Origin: Aminipila butyrica
GTDB lineage: Bacteria > Bacillota > Clostridia > Peptostreptococcales > Anaerovoracaceae
Direction of reading: 5' to 3'
NCBI RefSeq assembly: GCF_010669305.1
Contig: NZ_CP048649.1
Location: 2,976,001-3,040,000, forward strand
Length of the DNA: 64,000 nt
Numbering within the stretch: position 1 is the stretch's first letter; the number at the start of each line of letters is the position of its first letter. Position numbers and translations under genes: made by a program. Positions 41,734 to 50,109 of the stretch are shown piece after piece. Under the pieces are notes generated by a model. It did no database searches, was not told the DNA's origin, and was given only the letters and a program-made list of their open reading frames with translations.

Positions 41734-41736
41734 GCT
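41720..41736 (+). promoter_or_regulatory. Sigma-54 promoter of the MBL-fold gene
   Basis: TTGGCAT-GTTTT-TTGCT on the plus strand, GG-N10-GC spacing, 56 nt upstream of the MBL-fold start codon. Confidence 0.82.
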
Positions 41737-41791
41737 CAATATTATTTACTGATACCAAGTTATCAATCAATTACGTTGGAAGGAGACTATT

Positions 41792-42796
41792 ATGAATTAC
41801 GGTCGAATTATTACGAAAAATCTGCTTAAGTACTATGAGGTAGCACCTGATGTTTTTGCTGCAATCACCCCAAATAGAGGCTTATGCTGGTCGAATGCTG
41901 GATTTATCAACAAAGGAAAAGGTCTTGTTTATGACACCTTTTTTGATTTAAATCATGCCGCAGAATTAAAGGCCTTTTGTACAGATCTACAGGGACATGG
42001 CCCTCAATATGTAGTAAATTCTCATTATAACTGCGATCATACATGGGGCAACCAGGTGTTTTCCGATTCAGTAATCATCATGCATAAAAACGCCGTTCAA
42101 GAAAGACTAAGCGAGGACCCCAAAATGTGGGATCGCATTATTCGTGAAGGTCATAAGGGCGGAGTAGGTGAACAATGGATTCAGAACCAAATAAAAGGGT
42201 TTGATTTAACAGGCGTAAAATGGCAGGACCCAGATATACTCATTGAAGCAAATACCAAAATCATGCTGGATGATATGGAAGTTGATATTATTAATGTTGC
42301 ACCGTCCCATTCTGAAAGTGATTTGCTGCTTTGGCTTCCGAAAGAAAAAGTAGTTTACTGCGGCGATGTAGTATTTGGCGGAGCAATTGCTTATTCTGCA
42401 GAGGGAATGAAATTATGGTCAAAGGCACTTGACTTTATTGTGGATGAGCTGAAACCAGAAATAGTGATTCCTGGTCATGGCGGAATCTGCGGTATTGAAT
42501 TTGTCAAAGAGTGCAAGGATTATTTCTCAACGGTAATGTCAGAATTTGAAAAGCATTATGAAGATGACTTGTCTCCATTAGAGATTGCTAAAAAATGTGA
42601 TATTTCCGAATTCTTACATTGGCTGCAGCCTTATCGCCTCTTTATTAATATTCTGGCACTTACCAATGATCGCCGGGGATTGCCTACTCCAGCCGATTGG
42701 AACTACTTTGCGGCTGAAATGTCCAATCTAAAGGCTTTCCAAGATCAAAAATACGGTGTCATTCCTTGGGATCCGATGTCCTCCTGGGCGGAGTAA
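41792..42796 (+). CDS. Metallo-beta-lactamase-fold hydrolase
   Basis: This 334-residue protein has the MBL metal motif in the form NSHYNCDHTWGN, where the second His of HxHxDH is Asn, followed by APSHSESD, VVYCGDVVF and VIPGHGG for the other ligands. Asn variants of this kind are seen in other MBL hydrolases, so it can still be active. Candidate roles are thioester or lactone hydrolysis in the adjoining pathway. The C-terminal 80 residues are helical. The ATG follows TTGGAAGGAGACTATT. It has its own sigma-54 promoter and faces the metallolyase operon. Confidence 0.88.
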   Translation: MNYGRIITKNLLKYYEVAPDVFAAITPNRGLCWSNAGFINKGKGLVYDTFFDLNHAAELKAFCTDLQGHGPQYVVNSHYNCDHTWGNQVFSDSVIIMHKNAVQERLSEDPKMWDRIIREGHKGGVGEQWIQNQIKGFDLTGVKWQDPDILIEANTKIMLDDMEVDIINVAPSHSESDLLLWLPKEKVVYCGDVVFGGAIAYSAEGMKLWSKALDFIVDELKPEIVIPGHGGICGIEFVKECKDYFSTVMSEFEKHYEDDLSPLEIAKKCDISEFLHWLQPYRLFINILALTNDRRGLPTPADWNYFAAEMSNLKAFQDQKYGVIPWDPMSSWAE

Positions 42797-43042
42797 TCAA
42801 CTATCCTAAATAAATTCCATATAACCCCTCATCATATATCCTATACCTTACAGAACAGAATTTATTTTGCTCTGTAAGGTTATCTTTAATATCTGATGTA
42901 AAAATCCAACTCCTTACATTGAAGCAGCAAATAATACAAGTTGCTTTTTTTAATTTGAGATTATATGATTGGAGATAGCAGATATATCTATATAAAAGTT
43001 GTATTCATAGGTAAGTTTCTATACTTAGGATGGAGTGATTTT

Positions 43043-44443
43043 TTGGATAATAATTTGAATTTGGAACAGGCAAAGCAATTCATTAATTCGATTGTCATGG
43101 CAGTGGTGGATCGTGACGGGAAATATACCTTTGTCAGCGATGGCTGGGTTAAAGTAATCGGAATTCCTGCAGAGCATGTAATCTCTAAGTATTCCTGGCA
43201 CATATTGCCGGATACCCATACCAAACAAGTGCTAAAGACCGGCAAACCTTTAGTAGCAAAATCGGTCTTCAGTACCAATGGTTCCCCTTTATTTACGAAT
43301 TACATTCCCATATACGATGAAAATGGTGCGGTTAACGGATGTTACTTGTTTGCTTCTTTAATAGGAATGGAGGATGCCCGCGATACAGCACAAGAAATTA
43401 TCCGCTTGTCCAATCAAGTTGATTATTATAAAGACGAGCTTTCCAAAGAACGTGGGGCCAAGTACCGCATTGACCAGATTATTGGCCAAAGCCCTCTCAT
43501 TAAAGAAATGAAAAATCAAATTATTGCAGCCTCCCGCTCCTCTTCTACCGTATTGATTGAAGGAGAAACAGGAACTGGAAAAGAACTGGTCGCACACTCT
43601 GTCCATGCATTAAGCAGCCGTAGAGCCGGGAACTTTATCCGAGTAAATTGTTCCGCCATTCCAATCGAACTAATGGAATCCGAATTCTTTGGATATAAAG
43701 GAGGATCCTTTACCGGGGCCAACCGTGGTGGCAAAGTAGGCCGATTTGAATTGGCCAACGAAGGAAGTATCTTTTTCGACGAAATCAATGCACTATCCCC
43801 GGTTATCCAGCCAAAGTTCCTGCGTGTTCTGCAAGAAAGAGAAATCGACCCAATCGGCGGCGGACAAAGTATCCCTATTGATGTACGGGTTATCGCTGCC
43901 TCAAATGCTCCCCTGGAGCAACTTGTAGAATCCGGGAACTTTCGTCAGGACCTTTATTATCGGCTGAATGTAATAAAAATTACCATTCCTCCTTTAAGAG
44001 AAAGAAAAGAAGACATCCCTCTTATTGCAGAATATTTATTGAAACAGTTAAATTGCGAACTCTCCATGATGATTACCGGCTTTGATCCAACCGCTATGGA
44101 ATTGTTAATGCAATATGACTGGCCTGGCAACATCCGTGAGCTGCGTAATTCTATTGAATCTGCCATGAATAAGACCGGCGATTTCGCATTGCAGGCTGCT
44201 GATTTTGACAGGCTATCTGAGCGTGGCTTTCAAAAAATTAAAAACCGGGCCTTGATTTCAAAAAGCTTTAACTTGAAGCAATCAAAGGAAAGCCTCGAGT
44301 ATGATATGATTTGCGCCGCACTAAAGCATACTGGCGGAAATCGTTCCAATGCCGCAAAATTGCTAGGTATTTCCCGCCCTGTTTTATATGAAAAAATCGA
44401 AAAATTAGGAATTGCAAGTGAAGAAGGGAAACAACGCAATTAA
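43043..44443 (+). CDS. PAS sigma-54-dependent activator, probable regulator of the catabolic cluster
   Basis: About 466 residues: PAS sensor (SIVMAVVDRDGKYTFVSDG onwards, about 15-110), AAA+ domain with GETGTGKE, GSFTGA (Ser variant), SIFFDEINAL and the arginine finger FRQDLYYRL, and a Fis-type HTH (NRSNAAKLLGISRPVLYEKIEKLG). An ATG at 42965 lacks a good ribosome site; the TTG at 43043, seven bases behind GGAG, is preferred. It sits beside two genes or operons with sigma-54 promoters, so it probably senses their substrate and activates them. The inducer is unknown. Confidence 0.9.
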   Translation: MDNNLNLEQAKQFINSIVMAVVDRDGKYTFVSDGWVKVIGIPAEHVISKYSWHILPDTHTKQVLKTGKPLVAKSVFSTNGSPLFTNYIPIYDENGAVNGCYLFASLIGMEDARDTAQEIIRLSNQVDYYKDELSKERGAKYRIDQIIGQSPLIKEMKNQIIAASRSSSTVLIEGETGTGKELVAHSVHALSSRRAGNFIRVNCSAIPIELMESEFFGYKGGSFTGANRGGKVGRFELANEGSIFFDEINALSPVIQPKFLRVLQEREIDPIGGGQSIPIDVRVIAASNAPLEQLVESGNFRQDLYYRLNVIKITIPPLRERKEDIPLIAEYLLKQLNCELSMMITGFDPTAMELLMQYDWPGNIRELRNSIESAMNKTGDFALQAADFDRLSERGFQKIKNRALISKSFNLKQSKESLEYDMICAALKHTGGNRSNAAKLLGISRPVLYEKIEKLGIASEEGKQRN

Positions 44444-44558
44444 TCCGGCTTGTACGCCATAGCTGATATAATTAAAAACTCAAAAGCTATGGACAATAAA
44501 AATATTTGCATTACTGCCCTTACTTCTCCACTATTCTCAGCAATAAGGGAAAGAAAGA

Positions 44559-44598
44559 AGACCCTGAAAGGAGCCAGATTTGGCTCTTCTCAAGGTCT
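44559..44598 (+). terminator. Terminator of the sigma-54 activator gene
   Basis: AGACC and GGTCT outer arms with GAGCCA/TGGCTC inner pairing, followed by ATTTCTTTATTTTC. Confidence 0.75.
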
Positions 44599-44682
44599 AT
44601 TTCTTTATTTTCTATCTTTTCATTCAGGTTGGTTCACTTTGCCCCCTAGAGGAGGATGGGGTTTGCCCTTTGACATTTTTGT

Positions 44683-46224
44683 TTATTCCATTTCTATCGT
44701 CGCAGGCGGTTTACCCGTACAATCGTAGAACACCCGGTTTACCCCGGCTACTTCGTTTACAATTCGCGTCGTCACCTTGCCCAACACTTCCCACGGAATC
44801 TCTGCGGACTCCGCCGTCATGAAATCCGTCGTCGTCACGGCCCGGAGCACTACTGCGTAATCGTAAGTACGGAAATCGCCCATTACGCCTACCGACCGCA
44901 TATTGGTCAGTGCCGCAAAATACTGGTTGATATCCTTATCCACGCCCGCCTTGGCGATTTCTTCCCGCCAGATAAAATCTGCTTCCTGAACAATCTTCAC
45001 CTTCTCAGCAGTCACCTCACCGATAATTCGGATGCCAAGACCCGGACCCGGAAACGGCTGCCGGTATACTAAATATTCTGGAATACCCAGTTCCAGACCC
45101 GCCTTGCGAACCTCGTCCTTAAACAACATGCGGAGAGGCTCAACGATTTCCTTGAAATCCACGTGATCCGGGAGACCGCCCACGTTGTGATGGGACTTGA
45201 TTACCGCCGACTTGCCAAGACCGCTTTCGATTACATCTGGATAGATGGTTCCCTGAACCAGAAAATCAACAGCACCAATCTTCTTTGCTTCTTCTTCAAA
45301 CACCCGAATAAACTCTGCTCCGATGATCTTTCGCTTCTGCTCCGGTTCCTCTACGCCAGCCAGCTGCTTGTAAAACCGCTCCTGGGCCTTTACGCGGACA
45401 AAGTTCAAATCGTAATGTCCTTTCGGTCCGAATACAGCCTCCACCTCGTCGCCTTCATCCTTTCGAAGCAGGCCGTGGTCCACGAACACACAAGTCAGCT
45501 GCTTGCCCACTGCTTTAGACAACAACACAGCTGCTACAGAAGAATCCACTCCGCCGGAAAGGGCGCAAAGCACTTTTCCTGTTCCAACCTTTTCCTTGAT
45601 GGACTTAATTGTTTCCTCTACGAAAGAATCCATCTTCCAATCTCCCTTACAGCCGCAGACATCTTTCACGAAAGCCTCCAGCATCTTAGTGCCTTCTACC
45701 GTGTGATTTACCTCTGGATGGTGCTGCATGGCATAAAAACCCTTTTCCGGGCACTGCATGGCTGCAATTGGACAGCTATCGGTAGATGCCACTACCTGGA
45801 AACCCTCCGGTGCCTTTGAGATATAGTCCGTATGACTCATCCAGACCACAGTCTTTTCTGCAACATTCTTAAAAAGCACGGAATCCTTGTTGACGGTCAG
45901 CTCTGTCTTGCCATATTCAGAAACGGGCGCAGTTTCCACCTTTCCCCCCAACTGATGTGCCAAAAGCTGAGCACCGTAGCAAAGGCCTAAAATAGGAATC
46001 CCCAGCTTATATAATTCCTCTGGACACTGAGGGGAATCCTCCCCATAAACGCTATTCGGTCCGCCGGTAAAAATAATCCCTTTTGGTGCCAGCTCTTTAA
46101 TCTTTTCCAGACTCACTGTATACGGATGAACCTCGCAATACACATTGCATTCCCGTACCCGCCTTGCGATTAGCTGATTATACTGGCCGCCAAAGTCTAG
46201 TACAATAATCTTTTCCTGTTGCAT
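44683..46224 (-). CDS. guaA: GMP synthase (glutamine-hydrolysing)
   Basis: This 513-residue cytosolic enzyme aminates XMP to GMP. N-terminal glutamine amidotransferase with the nucleophile in GLCYGAQLL and the catalytic His/Glu in QHHPEVNH; ATP pyrophosphatase loop ALSGGVDSSVAAVLL; C-terminal dimer domain ending PATIEME. All active-site residues are present. The ATG follows AGAGGAGAAAG. It lies downstream of guaB with a 230-nt gap containing a hairpin and probably has its own promoter. Confidence 0.98.
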   Translation of the reverse strand: MQQEKIIVLDFGGQYNQLIARRVRECNVYCEVHPYTVSLEKIKELAPKGIIFTGGPNSVYGEDSPQCPEELYKLGIPILGLCYGAQLLAHQLGGKVETAPVSEYGKTELTVNKDSVLFKNVAEKTVVWMSHTDYISKAPEGFQVVASTDSCPIAAMQCPEKGFYAMQHHPEVNHTVEGTKMLEAFVKDVCGCKGDWKMDSFVEETIKSIKEKVGTGKVLCALSGGVDSSVAAVLLSKAVGKQLTCVFVDHGLLRKDEGDEVEAVFGPKGHYDLNFVRVKAQERFYKQLAGVEEPEQKRKIIGAEFIRVFEEEAKKIGAVDFLVQGTIYPDVIESGLGKSAVIKSHHNVGGLPDHVDFKEIVEPLRMLFKDEVRKAGLELGIPEYLVYRQPFPGPGLGIRIIGEVTAEKVKIVQEADFIWREEIAKAGVDKDINQYFAALTNMRSVGVMGDFRTYDYAVVLRAVTTTDFMTAESAEIPWEVLGKVTTRIVNEVAGVNRVFYDCTGKPPATIEME

Positions 46225-46277
46225 CTTTCTCCTCTTTCTCTATTTCCGGGAATCTTTTCACAATCCCTTTACTTGGA

Positions 46278-46304
46278 TCAGGTATAGGGAACCCCTATAC
46301 CTGA
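46278..46304 (-). repeat. Hairpin at the 5' end of the guaA transcript
   Basis: TCAGGTATAGGG and CCCTATACCTGA arms (12 bp, 3-nt loop) lie 54 nt before guaA. No T-run follows. A weak promoter (TTGCTC, 16-bp spacer, TATATA) just upstream would make this the 5' end of the mRNA. It may stabilise the message or act as an operator. Confidence 0.5.
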
Positions 46305-46457
46305 TATATACAAATCATACTCTACCGAGCAAATACTGCTGCCATACAGCTGAAACACAGCAATTACGTGCTCCCATCATCGCAGAAGAATGCTCCGTCT
46401 CTGCAACCCCATTTGCGTGCTCTGCCCGCTTCAAGGCTTGCTCTCAGCTAGCCTTTT

Positions 46458-47966
46458 TTATCGAACAGAACTGTTGTCGGTGTTCTTCAAGATAACGTCG
46501 TGTGCTCCGCCTTCCACGATGCTGGTAGCTGAAACCAAGGTAATCTTCGAATCCCGCTGCAATTCTGGAATAGACAGGGATCCGCAGTTACACATGGTGG
46601 ATTTCACCTTGTTTAAAGAAAGGGTCACGTTGTCTTTAAGACTTCCGGCATATGGCACATAGGAATCCACGCCTTCTTCAAATTTCAACTTGCTGTCGCC
46701 GCCCAAATCATACCGCTGCCAGTTCCGAGCTCGATTGGACCCTTCGCCCCAGTATTCCTTTACATACGTACCATTGACCATCAACTTGTTGGTCGGTGAT
46801 TCATCAAATCTGGAGAAATACCGGCCCAGCATGATAAAATCTGAACCCATGGCCAGGGCCAGGGTCATGTGGTAATCGTAAACGATGCCGCCGTCAGAGC
46901 AGATTGGAATGTAAATACCTGTCTCTTCAAAATATTTGTTCCGAGCCTCTGCCACGTCGATGGTAGCAGTAGCCTGTCCGCGGCCAATACCCTTTTGTTC
47001 TCTGGTAATGCAGATAGACCCGCCGCCGATACCGATTTTAATAAAGTCCGCCCCGGCTTCTGCCAAGTAGCGGAAACCCTCGCCATCCACCACATTGCCA
47101 GCACCGATTTTCACGGTATCGCCGTATTTAGCCCGTACAAAGGCAATGGTCTCCTTCTGCCATTCCGAGAAACCCTCCGAAGAGTCGATGCACAGCACGT
47201 CTGCTCCGGCTTCTACCAGAGCTGGAATCCGCTCTTCAAAGTCTCTGGTATTCACGCCAGCGCCTACCACATACCGCTTGTGGTCGTCCAGCAACTCATT
47301 TGGATTGTCCTTATGAGAATCGTAGTCCTTGCGGAATACGAAGTGAGTCAGCCGCTGATTCTTATCGATGATTGGCAAAGCGTTCAGTTTGTGATCCCAT
47401 AGCATATCGTTAGCCTCGGACAAGGTGCATCCTTCCTCCGCGTAAATCAATGCAGAAAATGGAGTCATGAATTCCGAGATCTTAGTGGTTGGGCTTAATC
47501 TGCTCACCCGGTAATCTCTGCTGGTGACAATGCCCTGAATCTTACCGGCTGCCGTACCGTCGTCCGTAATAGCAATGGTGGAATGTCCGCTTCGCGCTTT
47601 CAATTCCAGTACATCTGCCAGGGTCTGATCTGGTCGCAGGTTCGAATCGCTGGTTACAAAACCGGCCTTATGGCTCTTCACTTTACGGACCATAGCCACC
47701 TGACTTTCAATGGACTGAGAACCGAATATAAAGGAGACTCCGCCTTCCTTTGCTAAGGCCACAGCCATCCTGTCGTCAGATACCGACTGCATGATGGCAG
47801 ACACCAACGGAATATTCATGGTAATTGCCGGTTCCTCCCCTTTTTTGAACTTGACGATGGGAGTCCGCAGGCTCACGTTGTCCGGTGTGCAATTCTTATC
47901 AGAATACCCCGGTATCAACAGATATTCGTTAAATGTTCTCGATGGTTCGTCAAAATAATGTGCCAT
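46458..47966 (-). CDS. guaB: Inosine-5'-monophosphate dehydrogenase
   Basis: This NAD-dependent enzyme makes XMP, the GuaA substrate. The 502-residue protein has the TIM barrel with the catalytic Cys in GGGSICITREQKGIGRGQ, CBS pair at about 110-220, IDSSEGFSEWQ and GGIVYDYH. Its extended C-terminal region (ARNWQRYDLGG, SYVPYAGSLKDNV) resembles the divergent IMPDH type of some anaerobes. The ATG follows AAGGAGATTTAGA. It starts one base after the vanY stop and is probably cotranscribed with it. Confidence 0.96.
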   Translation of the reverse strand: MAHYFDEPSRTFNEYLLIPGYSDKNCTPDNVSLRTPIVKFKKGEEPAITMNIPLVSAIMQSVSDDRMAVALAKEGGVSFIFGSQSIESQVAMVRKVKSHKAGFVTSDSNLRPDQTLADVLELKARSGHSTIAITDDGTAAGKIQGIVTSRDYRVSRLSPTTKISEFMTPFSALIYAEEGCTLSEANDMLWDHKLNALPIIDKNQRLTHFVFRKDYDSHKDNPNELLDDHKRYVVGAGVNTRDFEERIPALVEAGADVLCIDSSEGFSEWQKETIAFVRAKYGDTVKIGAGNVVDGEGFRYLAEAGADFIKIGIGGGSICITREQKGIGRGQATATIDVAEARNKYFEETGIYIPICSDGGIVYDYHMTLALAMGSDFIMLGRYFSRFDESPTNKLMVNGTYVKEYWGEGSNRARNWQRYDLGGDSKLKFEEGVDSYVPYAGSLKDNVTLSLNKVKSTMCNCGSLSIPELQRDSKITLVSATSIVEGGAHDVILKNTDNSSVR

Positions 47967-47967
47967 T

Positions 47968-48762
47968 CTAAATCTCCTTCTCTACATACTCTTCGAGGGT
48001 CAGTCCCTCATCGAAAATTTCCTTTGCCGCTGTTTTACCTACGTAACGGATATGCCACGGCTCGTACACATACCCGGTAATGTCCTCTTTTCCCTTGGGA
48101 AAGCGGATGATAAAGCCAAACTTATAGGCGTTGTCATTGAGCCACTTTCCTTCTGGGGTATCAATGTAATCTCTGGTCAGCTGATACTGCACAGACGGCG
48201 AGCTGACATCTGCGGCCAACCCAGTCTGATGTTCACTTTTCCCCGGCTGAGCACTAAAGGTGTCTGCTTCTGCTTGTCCATGAGTTTTCACGTAATTGCT
48301 ATACAAGGTCTCTTGAAAACCGTACGAGCGGTAAGCCGTGGTAACGATGATTTCGTACCCCTCTGCTGCCGCTGCCTCGGATAGTTCATGGAAAGCATCT
48401 GCGGCCTTTGCCCGTAAATAACGTCCCTGCTCCGGCCTGTCTGGTGCAAAATATTTGACTGCTGTCAAATCCTCCGGTTTATAATCCCGGCTTACTGAAT
48501 TTTCCTTATTAACCAGAAGAAAAAGTCCTTGCTCCAGGTCTTTCTTTAATGCTGCCCTTCTTTTCACACTTTCCGAAGATTCTACCACTACCGGAGGCTT
48601 TCCATTCTCGGAACCCTTCGGTGAATCGTTTGCTTGCTTGGAACCTTCTCCGCCCAGCCCAAAGAAAGACCCCTCCTTCAGATGCCCGACTGCATACCCG
48701 CCTAAAAGCAGAAGTGCTACCAGTGCCACAGATAGATAGATGATCCTTTTTTGCCTTTTCAA
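47968..48762 (-). CDS. VanY-type D-alanyl-D-alanine carboxypeptidase
   Basis: This 264-residue membrane-anchored zinc peptidase has an N-terminal helix (RIIYLSVALVALLLLGGYAVG), a linker, then the VanY core with ATAYRSYGFQ-like TTAYRSYGFQETLY, the zinc motif SEHQTGLAADV and EPWHIRYVG. It trims D-Ala from peptidoglycan stem peptides outside the membrane. The start is TTG (48760-48762) behind AAAGGCGG. It is the first gene ahead of guaB, an odd partner. Resistance function is not implied. Confidence 0.9.
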   Translation of the reverse strand: MKRQKRIIYLSVALVALLLLGGYAVGHLKEGSFFGLGGEGSKQANDSPKGSENGKPPVVVESSESVKRRAALKKDLEQGLFLLVNKENSVSRDYKPEDLTAVKYFAPDRPEQGRYLRAKAADAFHELSEAAAAEGYEIIVTTAYRSYGFQETLYSNYVKTHGQAEADTFSAQPGKSEHQTGLAADVSSPSVQYQLTRDYIDTPEGKWLNDNAYKFGFIIRFPKGKEDITGYVYEPWHIRYVGKTAAKEIFDEGLTLEEYVEKEI

Positions 48763-48810
48763 TTTTGTTTTCCGCCTTTGACTGTGATAATAATAGAAGT
48801 TTAATTATTA

Positions 48811-48839
48811 ATTGTATAACAAATTCCGGCTTTTTTCAA
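48811..48839 (-). promoter_or_regulatory. Sigma-A promoter of vanY-guaB
   Basis: TTGAAA (48834-48839 on the minus strand), 17-bp spacer and TACAAT (48811-48816). Confidence 0.68.
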
Positions 48840-48985
48840 CAGCTAACTTCCATTCTCTCCTTTATAGTTCGCTCTACCCAAACAAGGCCGGCTGTGATAC
48901 AATAAATTTATATGATTGAGGAATATTATCACCAGTTTTCTTACGAAAGATGCCATTTGTTGCAAAGTTGCCTGGGGAGGACGTT

Positions 48986-49744
48986 ATGAGCCAAGAAAAA
49001 AATCTCTTACACCTATGTGAAAATTGCCTGCAAGGGCTGCACGCTGTCATGGACACAGCTAAACCTCAGAGCGCTAATCCCTTGTTGAATCAAAAGCTCT
49101 TTTTGCTGGAAACCGCCTTGTCGGAATTTCAAAAAAAGCATATTGATTTTGAACAAATCTGCGACCGCCTGAGCGACGCACTTTATATAACCGATAAAGA
49201 CGGAACTGCCACTTACGCCAATGTAGCCTACCAAAATCTTCGTCATTTGATAACGTCATCACTGGAGGAAAAAAGCTACCTGGAGATCAACAACCCACAG
49301 CTTGGTTCCGATACTTATACCGCCCAAGTTCTGGCCCAGGTCCTCCAAAGTGGAAAGCCTGCCCAAATTCAGATTTCTTTATCCAAAGCAAATCAAACTG
49401 CTTACATATCTGCAAGCCCTATTTTTGACGAACTGGGTGTGCTCCAATACGCTGCCGCCCAAGGCTGCCTTCTTCCTGCTGCACAAACTGCTTCCAGCCT
49501 TCAAAATACAGGCGTTACGGCATCCATATCTCATGAGAAAGCCTCCACAGATCAAACCGGACAAGCACCTTACACCCCTTACCTGGAGAGGTCCGACTAT
49601 AGTCTAAAAAAGTCTGTAGAGAATTTTGAACGAGAGATTCTTTTGGATACGATTGCCCAGTACGGCTCCAAGCGGAAAGCTGCTGCTGCCTTAAAAATGG
49701 ACCATTCTACCTTAATAAAAAAATGTCAACGCTACGGGATTTAA
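48986..49744 (+). CDS. PAS-Fis regulator lacking the AAA+ domain
   Basis: About 252 residues: a helical segment, a PAS domain at about 55-150 (DRLSDALYITDKDGTATYANVAYQNL), a linker, and a C-terminal Fis-type helix-turn-helix (LLDTIAQYGSKRKAAAALKMDHSTLIKKCQRYG). This matches the ends of sigma-54 activators, but the entire AAA+ module is missing, so it cannot open sigma-54 complexes. It could act as a repressor, or as an ordinary sensor-regulator. The ATG at 48986 follows GGGGAGGACGTT. Divergent from vanY-guaB. Confidence 0.85.
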   Translation: MSQEKNLLHLCENCLQGLHAVMDTAKPQSANPLLNQKLFLLETALSEFQKKHIDFEQICDRLSDALYITDKDGTATYANVAYQNLRHLITSSLEEKSYLEINNPQLGSDTYTAQVLAQVLQSGKPAQIQISLSKANQTAYISASPIFDELGVLQYAAAQGCLLPAAQTASSLQNTGVTASISHEKASTDQTGQAPYTPYLERSDYSLKKSVENFEREILLDTIAQYGSKRKAAAALKMDHSTLIKKCQRYGI

Positions 49745-49758
49745 CTCAAAAGAAGAAA

Positions 49759-49782
49759 AAAGCTGGGGTAACACCCAGCTTT
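49759..49782. terminator. Bidirectional terminator
   Basis: AAAGCTGGG and CCCAGCTTT arms, 6-nt loop, followed by ATTTTT. It lies between the convergent PAS-Fis and TfoX-C genes. Confidence 0.85.
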
Positions 49783-49786
49783 ATTT

Positions 49787-50047
49787 TTAAAACATCTTAT
49801 GTTCCTGATAAAAGGCCTTCAATTCTGCCTTCCGATCTTTTTCCAAAAAGATCTTCTTTACCCCTTGCAAAGCACCTTCTAAAGCCAGCAGCCGATGAAT
49901 ACAGGCCGATTCATCGATTTCCTGTATCTTTAGCCAGGCTTGTTCCGCCCCCAGCTCCTGCAACTCTTCTATGCTCTCGATGCCCACATCTATCAGCTGG
50001 CGTTCCACTTCCTTACCAATATTGGGCAGCTTGGACAATTCTCCCAT
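49787..50047 (-). CDS. TfoX C-terminal-domain protein
   Basis: This 86-residue protein is a stand-alone TfoX_C domain: LPNIGKEVERQLIDVGIESIEELQELG, AWLKIQEIDESACIHRLLALEGALQG. This is the helix-hairpin-helix-like part of TfoX/Sxy competence regulators, here without the N-terminal domain. Such short proteins are common in Firmicutes and have no assigned function. It precedes no obvious partner; the REC-GGDEF gene lies 62 nt upstream in the same direction. Confidence 0.87.
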   Translation of the reverse strand: MGELSKLPNIGKEVERQLIDVGIESIEELQELGAEQAWLKIQEIDESACIHRLLALEGALQGVKKIFLEKDRKAELKAFYQEHKMF

Positions 50048-50109
50048 GGGCTCTTCACTCCTCTTTTATTTTCGGTTGCCTGACATGGCCAGACCACTAA
50101 AACCTTCCA

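Larger units (their letters stand above)
41285..41791. other. Divergent regulatory region of the catabolic cluster
   Basis: About 500 AT-rich bases between the metallolyase operon and the MBL-fold gene. It holds outward-facing sigma-54 promoters on each side (41343-41360 minus, 41720-41736 plus), a 14-bp perfect palindrome CAAGACATGTCTTG (41554-41567) inside a terminator-like hairpin, and a sigma-A-like promoter that would start a roughly 200-nt minus-strand RNA. A 64-codon minus frame (41545-41739) exists but lacks a ribosome site. Confidence 0.65.

Noticed and set aside
41545..41739. 64-codon minus-strand frame with TTG start and several Cys
   Set aside because: No ribosome site, start lies upstream of the likely transcript start, and the 3' end is the hairpin; treated as part of a regulatory region or small RNA.
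48052..48384. vanY as vancomycin-resistance determinant
   Set aside because: Only the carboxypeptidase is present; no vanH, vanA or vanX-type genes accompany it.
47967..48760. Guanine riboswitch controlling guaB
   Set aside because: guaB starts one base after vanY and no purine riboswitch core is visible before either gene.
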